NCBI GenBank assembly: GCA_000697475.1
Contig: JNEU01001027.1
Location: 1 to 64,000, forward strand
Reading direction: 5' to 3'
Origin: Lichtheimia corymbifera B2541
Taxonomy: Eukaryota > Mucoromycota > Mucoromycetes > Mucorales > Lichtheimiaceae
Length of the DNA stretch: 64,000 nt
Below the pieces are notes generated by a model that was not told where the DNA came from, did no database searches, and worked only from the letters and a program-made list of their open reading frames with translations. A program made the translations under genes and the position numbers. Below, one piece after another: positions 47,330 through 58,629 of the stretch (its first letter is position 1; every line of letters starts with the position of its first letter).

Positions 47330-47890
47330 AAGACCCTCATGTTTCATTGTAAACTTTAGAGGTACAAGTGCCTTTATGTCCTATATATGCTGTAAGCGTA
47401 ATGCTATATGAAAAGTGGACTTTGTTCATTGTCAAGTAGCTAGACCTTTATAGAGCCGAAGATGCAGAGGGGCGCGTTTGTGTAGCACATCTGTTTGGGG
47501 TGAACAGAAAGGGCGAATGCATGATAGTTAATGGATGATTCAATAACGGTCATACATTGGCAGCTAACATGCACTTTTTCCATTCCCAACTTTTGCCCAA
47601 TCCACTTGATAGGAACGATGCACCTGTTCCAGACAATCATCTCCATGATTCAATTTTCTTGATCCGAGCTGATTTGACCGAGTTACGCTCAATAAAGAGA
47701 CATCAGTTGAGGTAGATAGTGCATGCTGCATGTATGGGCTGGTATGCTCTTTGTTTGAGCGTAACTCGGTCAAATCAGCTCGGGTCAAGAAAGTTGAATC
47801 CTGGAGATGATTGTCTGGAGCAGGGCCATCATTCCTATGAAGTGGATTGGGCAAAAGCTGGGAATGAGAAAAAGTGCATGTTAGATGTCA
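47330..47890. repeat. Repeat block: foldback-arm copy plus an inverted repeat near 47725
   Basis: 47340-47480 is a single copy of the arm sequence of the foldback family (TTTCATTGTAAA ... GCCGAAGATGCAGAGGGG). 47480-47710 recurs in direct orientation at 53150-53365. Around 47565-47710 and 47745-47890 the sequence is an imperfect inverted repeat: CCCAATCCACTTGATAGGAA has its complement near 47835, with a centre near 47725. Confidence 0.65.
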
Positions 47891-47947
47891 ATTTATGACT
47901 GCTACTGAATAGATTATATAGTATCATCCATGGATTCTTCCCGTCCT

Positions 47948-48526
47948 GCATAATGAGCTGTGATACACAAACACGCCCCTCTGCATCTTCGGCTCTATCA
48001 GGGTCAAGCTGCTTCAGAATGCACAAACACCAGTTTTCATATGGCATCACGCTTATAGCATATGTAAAACATAAAGATGCCTGTATCTCTAAACATTACA
48101 ATGAAACGTGGGGTCTTCAATCGAACAAAGTTGCTCATCGTGGTGTAGCGCACCTTGGGTGCAAGTTTCACGATCGTCGTGGCCAATCTCACATTCACCC
48201 AATATCACCACCAGCCTCGTCGAAATAAAAATTCAAGAGGTCGACCCGATCGACTTTGGCTGGTGGTGACATTGGGTGAATCTGATATCGGCGAGCTAGA
48301 CCGTGAAACTTGCACCCAAGGTGCGCTACACCACGATGAGCAACTTTGTTCGATTGAAGACCCCACGTTTCATTGTAATGTTTAGAGATACAGGCATCTT
48401 TATGTTTTACATATGCTATAAGCGTGATGCCATATGAAAACTGGTGTTTGTGCATTCTGAAGCAGCTTGACCCTGATAGAGCCGAAGATGGAGACGGACT
48501 TCTTTGTGCAACACAGCTCATTTGCA
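47948..48526. repeat. Foldback element, copy 2: near-complete palindrome of about 580 bp
   Basis: Left arm 47948-48216 and right arm 48258-48526 are inverted copies with a loop of about 41 bp containing GTCGAC. Matching marks include GGTGCGCTACACCACGATGAG (right arm, about 48320) against its complement near 48145, and TCTGAAGCAGCTTGACCCTG against 48010. It is the least eroded copy in the window and has no ORF beyond what the palindrome mirrors. Confidence 0.85.
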
Positions 48527-48554
48527 TGAAACTTCACAATGAACAACCACCACT

Positions 48555-48894
48555 CTCCATAATGAGTAACTAAGAGCTGACAGGGTATATAAATATAGGC
48601 ACTCATATGCAAAGTCTGATCATGGATTCGTCTGCTGGATATGTCTCTCGTATCAACAAGCTGCCTGACTGGTTGAGTTACCCCACAACTGCACGAAGGT
48701 TTTCGGTTGAGTTTTTTTCAATACTTCATGTTATTTGGAATGTCAAGATGATCATGGTTCAAGTGCAAGAATGTGTCGATGATCATTGCCGTCGCCCAGT
48801 GATATCTTATACCGATGAAAATACACAAATGCTGACACCTTGCTTCTTACCTTCCACTACCCTCAAACGAAAACACGATGTCGTCGAACTTTAA
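48555..48894 (+). pseudogene. C-terminal fragment of a repeated protein family (copy A)
   Basis: A 95-residue open frame (48607-48894): YVSRINKLPDWLSYPTTARR, then ILHVIWNVKMIMVQVQECVDD, then a Lys/Arg tail (TLKRKHDVVEL). The same DNA (about 310 bp, directly oriented) recurs at 59765-60070, where it follows more of the same protein. This copy lacks the upstream part, so I treat it as a truncated relic. Confidence 0.55.
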
Positions 48895-49431
48895 TACCTT
48901 CCACATATCCAAACCTTGCACATATATATGCCCATCTTTATGAACTCATTGTTTGTACATATTTAACCATTAAAACTTGTAAATCATTCGCTGATATATC
49001 ATGTCTTTGGCTGAAGCGGAAAGTGAATGGCAATACGATATACCCCATGTATTAGCCGAATAGCCAGCCTCAGGAGCTTCAAAAATCCCATGCCACTTGG
49101 TCCTCCCAGGCAATAAATGATTGTTGCTGCCAACCACACCCACACTCCCCGATTGAAAAGCAGATACCACAAGAGCCCGTAAATCTAGGTAGGTCGACTC
49201 ATTCTTTTACCAAAAAAACATGTGTACATAACAGCCCTTCTCTTCCTATAGTGGTATTATTGATAGCTATGACAATTGACGAGCACGCAATACGTAGATG
49301 GGAACAATGATATTTTCTTCGATTGCCATTATCAAATATGATCATAACACGCTTTATACAGCTTTATAGAGAATTAAATAAAATACAATTCATGTGCCAG
49401 TAGATAAAAGGGTGGGATCGGTTTCCTGGGG
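48895..49431. other. Gene-less stretch between repeats
   Basis: No supported gene; AT-rich sequence and short ORFs only. Confidence 0.35.
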
Positions 49432-50556
49432 TCAACTTCGTAGCACCAGCATGGCAACCTGTGGGGATGAATGATATCGTGTTAGTGTCTTGGCATCAGT
49501 TTAGCGTGGATGAGCAATACCTTATTCCAGACATACTTGGCCTTCAATTGCAAATCATCATCGTCATCGTCCTCCTCCGTAAAACCTAATAAGCAAGGCT
49601 GTTGTTCGCAGCAACCAGAGAGGGACACTGAAAACGGAGAGCCAGTAAAGCAAACACGCCTCCAGGAATTCATCTGACACCACTTGGGTGGTTCCATAAG
49701 TCTTCGGAAAGTACCCATAGATCGCACCTTCAGCCAATACGCAGCAACCAGAGAGGGACACTGAAAACGGGATGCCAGTAAAGCAAACACGCCTCCAGGA
49801 ATTCATCTGACACCACTTGGATGGTTGATAAAGCCGTACAATGCAAAGCACCCATAGATCGCACCCTCAGCCAATACGCAGCAACCAGAGAGGGACACTG
49901 AAAACGGAGAGCCAGTAAAGCAAACACGCCTCCAGGAATTCATCTGACACCACTTGGGTGGTTCCATAAGTCTTCGGAAAGTACCCATAGATCGCACCTT
50001 CAGCCAATACGCAGCAACCAGAGAGGGACACTGAAAACGGGATGCCAGTAAAGCAAACACGCCTCCAGGAATTCATCTGACACCACTTGGATGGTTGATA
50101 AAGCCGTACAATGCAAAGCACCCATAGATCGCACCCTCAGCCAATACGCAGCAACCAGAGAGGGACACTGAAAACGGAGAGCCAGTAAAGCAAACACGCC
50201 TCCAGGAATTCATCTGACACCACTTGGATGGTTCCATAAGTCTTTACAAAGCCGCCACCCTACCATCGCATCCTCAACCATAATGCATAGCAACCAGAAA
50301 GAATAGGGGCCGTAACATCGAAATCAAAGAGACGCCTATTACTGGTGGAAAAAAGAGCATTAATAGTAACGAAATGGGCAAGGAAACATACGTTGAGCGA
50401 TGGGATCTGGTCTTGCAAAAGAGAGGAATAATAGTACTTTGGAGGAGGAGCTTACGAAACGCGATACTGCTTTCAAGCTCAGGCTCACGTCACCATCGTG
50501 CTGTCATCGCTCATATCATTTCCAAACTCAGTGTCAATAAAGTTGGCGCGCACCTG
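49432..50556 (-). CDS. 3' part of a spliced gene interrupted by a tandem array
   Basis: Hand-read exons stay in one frame: about 50556-50487 (ANFIDTEFGNDMSDDSTMV), about 50435-50391, about 50339 down (LFDFDVTAPILSGCYALW), then after the array a final segment ending 49521 (QQPCLLGFTEEDDDDDDLQL ... KYVWNK) and a last exon 49458-49432 (VAMLVLRS, stop). The last intron is typical: GTATTG donor, CACTAAC branch-like site, CCCACAG acceptor. How the transcript passes the array is unclear. Exon-like pieces upstream (about 51215-50870, e.g. YEPVPWIELALRDSC) may belong to the same gene. I do not recognise the product. Confidence 0.35.
49608..50281. repeat. Tandem array, alternating 133- and 137-bp units (A-B-A-B-A)
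   Basis: GCAGCAACCAGAGAGGGAC starts each unit, at 49608, 49741, 49878, 50011 and 50148, so spacing is 133, 137, 133, 137. A units carry CCATAAGTCTTCGG and B units TTGATAAAGCCG in the variable half. The 270-bp dimer is repeated almost without change. A degenerate older unit lies at about 50281-50310 (GCATAGCAACCAGAAAG). Each unit has an EcoRI-type GAATTC. On the minus strand every unit has TTTTCAG next to a segment matching the end of the neighbouring exon. Confidence 0.92.
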
Positions 50557-52645
50557 AAATATGGGCATGGTAGTAAATATATTCCTCATTGACCATGCAC
50601 ACACTAGTTTTACTCCTTCATCTCAAACACTACTTTATGTAAATCCAGTAATCAATCAATTCAATAAAGGGTCACTTTTTCTCTCAAGACCATCCCACTC
50701 CCCTTATTGTATCACAAAAAGGCATATATACTTCTTGCATGACCGATAACCGGACCACCTTTATTATTCAATCTTCGACGCCATATTATGTATACACAAG
50801 CTAGCAGAGTCCAAGTGCGTAATAAATAAACAATGCTTTAGTTCATCTAGCTATCTTGCTACCTTGACACCATCGATCCGTCATCATCCGTACTCGTCAC
50901 CAAGGTGCAGGACACACAAGTAGTAAGAATGGGATCGTGCAGACTTCCTTTTGAACCTTGTTGTCGTTATAGCCATTGCTGTGAACGTTGCAATCATCGT
51001 GATCGTCACGGTCGAGCCTATAAAGTAACAGCCAAGTTAGAGAATCTGATACTGGGAATGACGAGGATTTGATTTACCGTTAGACGACCCTCTCTAAGGA
51101 AGATAGCAAATCAGGCAACGTCGGGCAATCCTTTGTTCTTGAGAAAGCACTGCACGAATCACGCAAGGCCAGTTCGATCCATGGCACAGGCTCATAGTTG
51201 TCCTCATTCATCCTCTCCAAAAGAAAGAATGCCCCCCAGTCCTTCCATCATTTCCCGCCTCATGAAAAGAAATCCTTAAGGAAAAGAACGAGACTATTGT
51301 GAGAAGGGCACCACAGCGGCCACTAGATACAGGCTGGGAGTTGAACCCAAAGAGATGATGATGATGCCCCAAGTTGCACTGCCTGACCAAAGAAACCTAT
51401 TCAATTCATTATCAATACACATATACAATAGACGCCTTTCTTCTTTGTTTGTCCCATTGCACTTGCCTTTTCCATATACACAAAGACCCTTTGTTGTTGG
51501 CTACTGGAAACTGAAAAACCATGGTGTGGTGTTGTTGAGCCGAAACAAAACGCCAAACGAGTCAACGTCTTGAAACCAAACTTGCCCTCTATACAAGCGT
51601 ACACGTCAATGAAACCAGTTCGGCAGCAACATTGGGCTCTGAATGTACCTGTTGACACCAAGCGTAGAGTGGGAATAGCAACGAACAAGAGGCAGCAACG
51701 ATATCGCCATGGCAACCACGCTCATTCCTCAGCGCTTGGACACGCTTGACAATGCCTGTTCAGAACTACATTAATACCTCACAACCAACAACAGCACTCT
51801 TTTATAATACATTACCTTGATCGGGATGTCGTGAATGGCATAAAAGCAGAGGAGGGATAAAAAGGAAAAGAAGCGTTGTCTCAAAGTCGTGGAGCTGCCG
51901 TCCCCGATTTTAAATCTCCTACTGCTGCTATTACACTGAGGCCATTCAATTACACTACACACCCATCATCCTCATGATAGACAATAATAGATACAAGTAA
52001 ATAAAATGAATGATCCTCACGTATAGCAAAAGGGTGTGTGTCATTTTACACTTTACCATGATAACGATGATCCAACAACAGTCATTGCCTTACTACCAGG
52101 TCTCTAAGCATCAGCCTTTTTTTACATAATCCATTCCGAAGCATACTTTTCCTAGTATGCTCGATGTTGTCCCCAATAAAAAAAAAGTCCTTCACTTTGC
52201 ATACATGTGCTACCAATCACGCTCCTATCGATAAAAAAGATCACTCGTACTAATACATGCATAAAGATTGGACAATCAAACATGGTATGATTAATATTCC
52301 AGAAATGGTCAGCGCGTCGAAAGGCATCTTGTGATGCTAAAAGTCTCTCAGGCTCAACATCGATGGTCATTCTCTGCTGCTATCAACTAAAATAAAGTCA
52401 TCCTGAGGAGGCGACCTTCTTGCGAGACATAAATAGGTCTCACGCTTCATGCACTTCCAAAAAAGTTACTTTCAGATGCAGTGATCATTTTTGGCTTATT
52501 GACCATATCATGATCAACTTGAAAAAAGTGCCATACGGGCTATCAATAGGCGGACCTTACTATAAACACATAGGGGGTGAATATCCATCATGCACCCTCC
52601 ACCAATAGGAATTCCTACCCCTGGGCTTGTGACACCATTCAAGTC
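50557..52645. other. Region without a clear gene
   Basis: Exon-like pieces on the minus strand lie at about 50870-51215, with a typical intron (GTAAATC ... CTAAC ... TTTATAG) at about 51077-51020. From 51220 to 52645 I see only short ORFs without motifs. Near 51345-51360 the minus strand has GGTTCAACTCC, a tRNA B-box match, but no tRNA fold. Confidence 0.35.
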
Positions 52646-53140
52646 CTTCTGCATCTTTGGCTCTGATATAAGAGAGGCGGTTAACAATGAACAAATATCA
52701 CTTTTCATATAGCATCACGCTTACAGTATATGTAAAAACATAAAGGTGCCTGTAACTCTAAACCTGGCAATGAAACGTGGTCTCTTTAGTCGAACAAAGT
52801 TGCTCGTCAGGGCCGAAAGTATCTTGTGCAGAAGTTTCACGATCGTCGTGGCCAATCCTAGATTTCGCAATGTCACCACCAGCCAAAGTGGATCGAGGGT
52901 CGACCTCTTGAATTTTTTTTACACGACCATTTGCGAAATCGGGCTTGATGGTGAAACTTGCACACAAGGTGCGCTTCACCCCGACGAGCAACTTTGCTCT
53001 ATGAAAGAGCCCACGTTCCATTGTAAAGTTAAGAGATATAGGCACCTTTATGTTTTACATATGCTGTAAGTGTGATGCTACATGAAAGGTGGTCTTTGTT
53101 GATTGTCAAGTAGCGTGAGCCTAATAGAGCCAAAGATGCA
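52646..53140. repeat. Foldback element, copy 3
   Basis: Left arm about 52646-52884 and right arm about 52930-53140 are imperfect inverted copies: GCATCTTTGGCTC mirrors GAGCCAAAGATGC, and TTTCATATAGCATCACGC mirrors the 53060-53085 region. The centre has a GTCGACCTCTTGAA loop, as in copies 1 and 2. The right inner arm has lost part of the CACCACCAGCC segment. Confidence 0.75.
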
Positions 53141-53149
53141 GAGGGGCGT

Positions 53150-53370
53150 GTTTATGTAGCACATCTATTTGGGGTGAACTGAAAGGGCGAATGCATGATA
53201 GTTAATGGACGATTCAAAAACGGTCATACATTGGCTTTTTTTCCATTCCAGCTTTTGCCCAATCCACTTGATGGGAACGATGCACCTGCTCCACACATTC
53301 ATCTCCATAATTCAACTTTCTTGATCCGAGCCAATTTGGCTGAGTTACGCTCAAACAAAGAGCATATCAG
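53150..53370. repeat. Direct copy of 47480-47710
   Basis: GGGCGAATGCATGATAGTTA, CGGTCATACATTGGC and CCACTTGATGGGAACGATGC occur in the same order as in the 47.5 kb block, with scattered changes and a small deletion near 53240. The flanking order is also the same (arm sequence on the left), so the two loci share a longer ancestral unit. Confidence 0.7.
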
Positions 53371-53384
53371 CCTATGCTTACAGG

Positions 53385-53800
53385 ATGTGTAAAACATAAA
53401 GATGCCTATATCTCTAAACCTTACAATGAAACGTGGGCCCTTTCATAGAACAAAGTTGCTCGCCTGGGTCGAACGCACCTTGGGTGCAAGTTTCACGATC
53501 GAGCTCGCCAATCCCTCATTTCGCAAATGTTGGTCGTCGAAAAAAAAATCCAAGAGGTCGACCCGGATTCACTTTGGCTGGTGGTGACATTGCGAAACCT
53601 AGGAATGGCCACCTCGATCGTGAAACTTCTAGACAAGATACTCTGGGCCCTGACGAGCAACTTTGTTCGATTGAAGAGCCCCAGTTTCATTGTAAAGTTT
53701 GGAGATATGACTGTCTTTATGTTTTACATATGCGGCGCTGTAAGCGTGATGCTACAAGACAAGTGGTCTTTGTTCATTGTCAATCGCCTCACTCATATTA
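53385..53800. repeat. Foldback element, copy 4
   Basis: Arms about 53385-53540 and 53590-53745 are inverted copies of the family arms (CAATGAAACGTGGG ... TTTCACGATCG and its mirror), around a loop with GTCGACCCGG. It directly follows the 53150-53370 copy. Confidence 0.72.
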
Positions 53801-55144
53801 GAGCTAAACATGCAGAAAGGAACCGTCTGTACAATTAAGCAGAGAGGTATAGTAATGCGATCTTGGACTGCTGTAATGCTCAACCGCCCTAAGAGCAGAA
53901 CACCAACTCATACAAGCAACGACGTATACGATGCAAAGGACCGATTGCAAAGGAGCTTTTAGGGAAAGAAAGAGCTGTTGTTTATTGTTTGCATCAATCA
54001 GGCTTATAAAGGCCACGTACTCTCTAACGGCACTAATGCAGGAGAGTGTGAGAAATACGTCCAGCCTGCAGACACTTCACAACAGAGGGCGGGGCTTGGA
54101 GATTCAATCTTATTGGTGGAGATTGCATACTGGTTCCTGCGCCTATAGTAAGGTTCGCGTATGATAGACTGTATGGAACCGAGGCACGATCAATAACCCA
54201 AGCAATTAGTACATCCGAGGGTATTCGCGTAGAAGAATGGCAGGGGCGATGGTATTGCTTGTATCCCGAGATCGTACACATAAGGTATACATATATACAT
54301 AGTAATAGCGCATGCTGGAAGTCGTCATACGCAAGCACATGTATGCACTAGTCTCATATTGTAACATAGCCCACTCTTTCTTAAACATAATCAAGTAAGC
54401 TTATGTACAATGGATCAAATTTTTGTAACAAGCATTATCGTTTGGTACCATTGCTAGGGGTTTATTATCTTTGAAGATACAAGCGTCTATTTCTCCTATA
54501 TACAATCCCGCTGCCCATTGTCTATCAGCATACCAACAAGGAAGCTTTAATGGATGTAATGTGATAAAAAAACAACAAAAGCGTCTCGATACAATAATGT
54601 AGATTATCCGACCTTCTAATTTCTATCCTGCCTTTCATTCTGGAGACTAGCCAAGTGGATCGCATAGAATCGGTGGTTATCGTTATCGTTGCGTCATTGA
54701 ATCCTTGGTTGCTGCCGTCGTAAACATCTTCATCCAGGATTGCAAACTAGCTTCTGTGCGTGCCTTGGCTCCAACATCCAATATCATCCATGGTGGCAAA
54801 CTGAATGTCGTCAAAGATACAAGCCGTCTCATCCATGCCATCCAATCCATCATCATCCTCAGCCGCATCCACGCAACATGATCCATTCTTCTTGCTGACA
54901 TTTCAGGATCATCCATCACTGTGCTTGATTGAATTCATCCATCCATAACCAATGCAAGTCCAATACGTTGATATAAAGAACCCCTGAGATCGCTTCTTTT
55001 TCCATCCGGATGTTGGTCAAGCACTTACTTGTTCAATTTCTATCGCAGCTCAACCAGGTGACGAATGCTTGTACTGCGCAGTCGTAGTTGGTGATGGCTG
55101 ATATGGGGGCATCCATAAGAAGTTGTATGTATTGAAGCCAAGTT
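53801..55144. other. Repeat-zone sequence without genes
   Basis: No supported gene. About 54695-54755 (TTGGTTGCTGCCGTC, CATCTTCATCCA) recurs at about 57368-57420, a small dispersed repeat. Short ORFs such as 54683-54919 (minus) are low-complexity Met/Trp/Arg frames and are not called. Confidence 0.35.
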
Positions 55145-56620
55145 GTTACACGTAAATAAAGCTGCTCTATACAATGGCTATCTGCTGTTCACATAAAAAA
55201 AGGCTGCAAGGCATGCTGCTGCAAGTAAAGAACGCTGTTTGAGATAATGATAAAAAGGGCACGCTAATAGTAACTGCTGGAATGAATGCTGTTACAATCG
55301 GTCGTGGCGGATGAGAGTACAAGAGAATGTGTAGTGTCAAGGAACGCGGTTGTTGTAGTGGGGTGCACGCCATGGGGTTGCCATTCAGCCAAAGACAATC
55401 GGATCAAGAGAGTTGTAGGATTGACATGATGGGATGAAGCAGGACAATCGTTCGCAGGTTGTAATAGTAGTTGAATGAGGCAGCAGTTGAGAATGGGAAG
55501 AAGGGGCAAGAAGCAAGGAGTGGGAAGAACTGAAAATTAAATTGGTCAGGCACTACCCTACAAATCCATGCACACTATAAATGAATTCATGTCCTTGGTT
55601 GCCTCTCTCGAACCTGAAACTTTCACAGGAGATGCTCTTGACCATGCTGATCAACTTTGTCTTAATAAAGAAGCCATGCTTTATTTAAAAATTTTGAAAG
55701 GGAGGGTATAATGTGGGGTTTACTATGAGTGGTCGGAAATCGGGTACGCGCCGGATTTATTGAAATGCCAATTAGTATGACTTATCTTGGGATTGCCCAC
55801 TTTTGACTTGAAACTTGGTCAGCAGGTCCGCTGGGACATTCTGATCAACTCCATTCATTTAAAAATCGCATACTTCATTACAAAGTTTTGAATGCGGACG
55901 GCCCAAATGTAGGGTGGACGAATGCAAAAGTAAGGTGTATAGTGGACACCCCCGCCCTTGCCCATATCCATCGTGAAACTTGTGTCAGACGGTGGGTTGC
56001 GACATGCTGATCAACTCCATTCATATAAAAGTTGCAGGCTTCATTGTAAGAATTAAAAAGGGGGCGTCGGACGATGAACGTACGGTAATATATATGTAGG
56101 ATGAAGGCCCATAACCTCGATATTGCCCACCACAAACTTGGAGCTTTTACACAGGTTGCTCTTGGACATGCTGATCAACTTTGTTATAATAAAGACCTCA
56201 CACTTCATTGAAAAGTTTTGAATAGGGGACGTAATGAGTGATTTACTATGATCGACGGAAATTCCGTACCCGTCCAAATTCATGAAATGTCAAATAGAAT
56301 GAATTACCTTGGGATTCCCCATTTCTAACTTGAAACTTGGTAAGAAGGTTCTCTGAGTCATGCTGATCATCTCTATTCATATTAAAACCGCACGCTTCAT
56401 TTTGAGAACTTTGAATGTGAACGGCCAAATATAGGAGTGACGATGGATGAACGGGAACGTCCCCGAGATTGGCCACCCACGGTCGTGAAACTTGCATCCA
56501 AGATGCGGTTGATCCCGACGAACAACTTTGTTCGATTGTAGACCCCACGTTTCATTGTAAAGTTTAGAGATACAGGCACCTTTATGTTTTACATATGCCC
56601 CCGTAAGCGTGATGAAATTG
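55145..56620. repeat. Degenerate tandem array; inverted copy of 870-1955
   Basis: About 55145-55560 matches the complement of 1560-1955. From 55620 the core CTGATCAACT(T/C) recurs near 55648, 55841, 56007, 56171 and 56363, and as GAACAACTTTGTTC near 56517, so units are about 155-195 bp. Each core is preceded by GAAACTTG-like and followed by TTCATT..AAAGTTTTGAA-like sequence, as in the foldback arms. The last unit (56460-56620) is nearly identical to a foldback arm, linking the two repeat types. Confidence 0.8.
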
Positions 56621-58629
56621 GTTTCTCCTAGTGGATGGTGTCGGCTGCATTATCGGAAAGATGGAGAGCGGAGTGGTGGTTACACAAACACGTGTTTGAC
56701 AGGTTGCTGTACAAATGCATAATGCTGATGATTACCTTTAGGAAGGTACGCAAGTAAACAACGCATCACATTTCGATGTAGAAGAAGGTGGACTTGCAAA
56801 AGCCAATCTTAATTAAGAAGAGTGTGCTAGTGCAAGCAGGTTGGATGAATTGATAATATAGAGGAGGTGTTTGAGATGAAGGATGAAAATCGGTGAGCTC
56901 ATTGTCAATGACGGATGAACGCAGATGACACGGGTATCCACTTATCCATCATTATTCATCACTTTGTTGGTTGATGAGCAAATCTGAAAGTTGCTGATAT
57001 CATTTACATGCAGAGGATCCTCACAAACATAATAGTAGATGTCATATGGATAAGGAAAACAACACCAGAGATGATAATGTAGTACGCCTTTGCATAGAGA
57101 AGCAGCGCCAAAATGAAAGCCTTCCCCACGCCAAATCATAGACCCTCAGCGACACCATTGTGCTAACATGCCCCACGCCATGTTTCTATGCCGTTACTTT
57201 CCTTATGCACATATAGCGAACCAAGTTTGCAATGAAGAATCATACGCTAGCCATCCCAATCCAATGTTCAATCAATATAGGCATATATTATCAAGTAAAT
57301 CCAAATTAATTATTAAGTATGGGTGGTGAAAGGGCATAGACCCGTGGGTATTGTTGTGTCTATATTGGTTGCTGCCGTCATTCAATAGACATCTTCATCC
57401 AAGATTCTAAATTAGCTGCTGCGTGATTTCAGGCGAGTTAGATTGCCTTTGGTCAAGGGTATTGGATGCCCCAATAACCGAAATCACGTTCATCCATCAT
57501 ATTCACTGCTTCAGATTGGATATTTTCCTTGAGAGGTCCATGTGCTTGGGGTTGGCGATAACGCGAACTTGGAGGCAGCCGTTGGATGAGTTGAGGTGTA
57601 GTAGCGGACACTGAAATATGATGTGCACGTCTGATGCCCAGCTGTTTCTTATTGCTCCTTCTGTTATTAATGAGCACACGGCATCGAAAGAATGTAAGCC
57701 TATATTGATTCGGTCTTCATTCTCGCTAAACCTACTCTGAACAGGCAGCATTTGGCACTTGGATCTCGTTGGACAAGTTTTTGAATGACAGAGTGGACTT
57801 TATCGCGTGGCACGCGGTTGTCAATGCATCTGGTCAGCAAGGTTTCTAAATGCAATCAAGAACGTGAAGCCGGTTAGTAACTTTTCATAGCGGTATGCAG
57901 ATGCTTGTTATAACTAACTCGTGATAGGTTGAATATTAGAACGATGTGAACTAATGGGATATCATCATGCAGCGACCGTAGCGCTCAAACACAACCATCA
58001 TCGCCATCATCAGCAGCCTATACATGAAAGCTCACTGCCGATGACCGTATAAACATCGCCCTCTTGTATGATGCATTGGATGAAGACCAAATGTTGGACG
58101 CTCAGCACAGACACCAAGGTGGAGAACAAAATGAAGGATTTGGATATCAAGTGTAACCATAAGCAGTACGTATAGAAGAATGACACAGGCTCAAGAGGAG
58201 AGCTATTATTGAATTATGATACGTAGTTCAAGCCATGCAATCATTCTGGTTCCGTGAGACAAGATTTGGAAGGATCAAGTGGGGAGCGTCATCTTCCTCG
58301 TCGCCAATTTCACCTATCGCATCGACTACAAGCATCTTTATATCGGCTTAACTCACGGATAGTCCACAAGACAGACAACCATCAGCACCTGGCACAGTGA
58401 ATGTCAGTCATCGTCAATCATCCATGGATGGATCCGGCCAAGCACGTTACCTTAGCAAGCCTTGTGGAGCTTACCTACTACAAACAGCGTTCATATCAGG
58501 ATGGCCATCATCGAGTACTAGCGGTGATACCAGCCTTATCGACAGTTCAGCAACATTGGGGTCCTTGGTTTCATGAACCGTGCTATCCAAAGATTTGTCA
58601 TTGGCGATTGACGTTGCCCCAAGATGATC
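56621..58629. other. Repeat-zone sequence without clear genes
   Basis: No supported intact gene. From about 58050 short acidic or Gln/His-rich frames appear on the plus strand (e.g. DDRINIALLYDALDEDQML). They may be the eroded upstream part of the transcription-factor relic that follows. A 93-codon frame at 58401-58682 overlaps that relic in another frame. Confidence 0.35.

Noticed and set aside
49608..50281. Tandem array considered as a CRISPR
   Set aside because: Units of 133 and 137 bp are repeated throughout with no unique spacers, in a eukaryotic genome; it is a higher-order tandem repeat.
51300..51420. tRNA-like B-box (GGTTCAACTCC) on the minus strand
   Set aside because: The T-arm pairs, but no matching acceptor stem or convincing D- and anticodon arms could be found.
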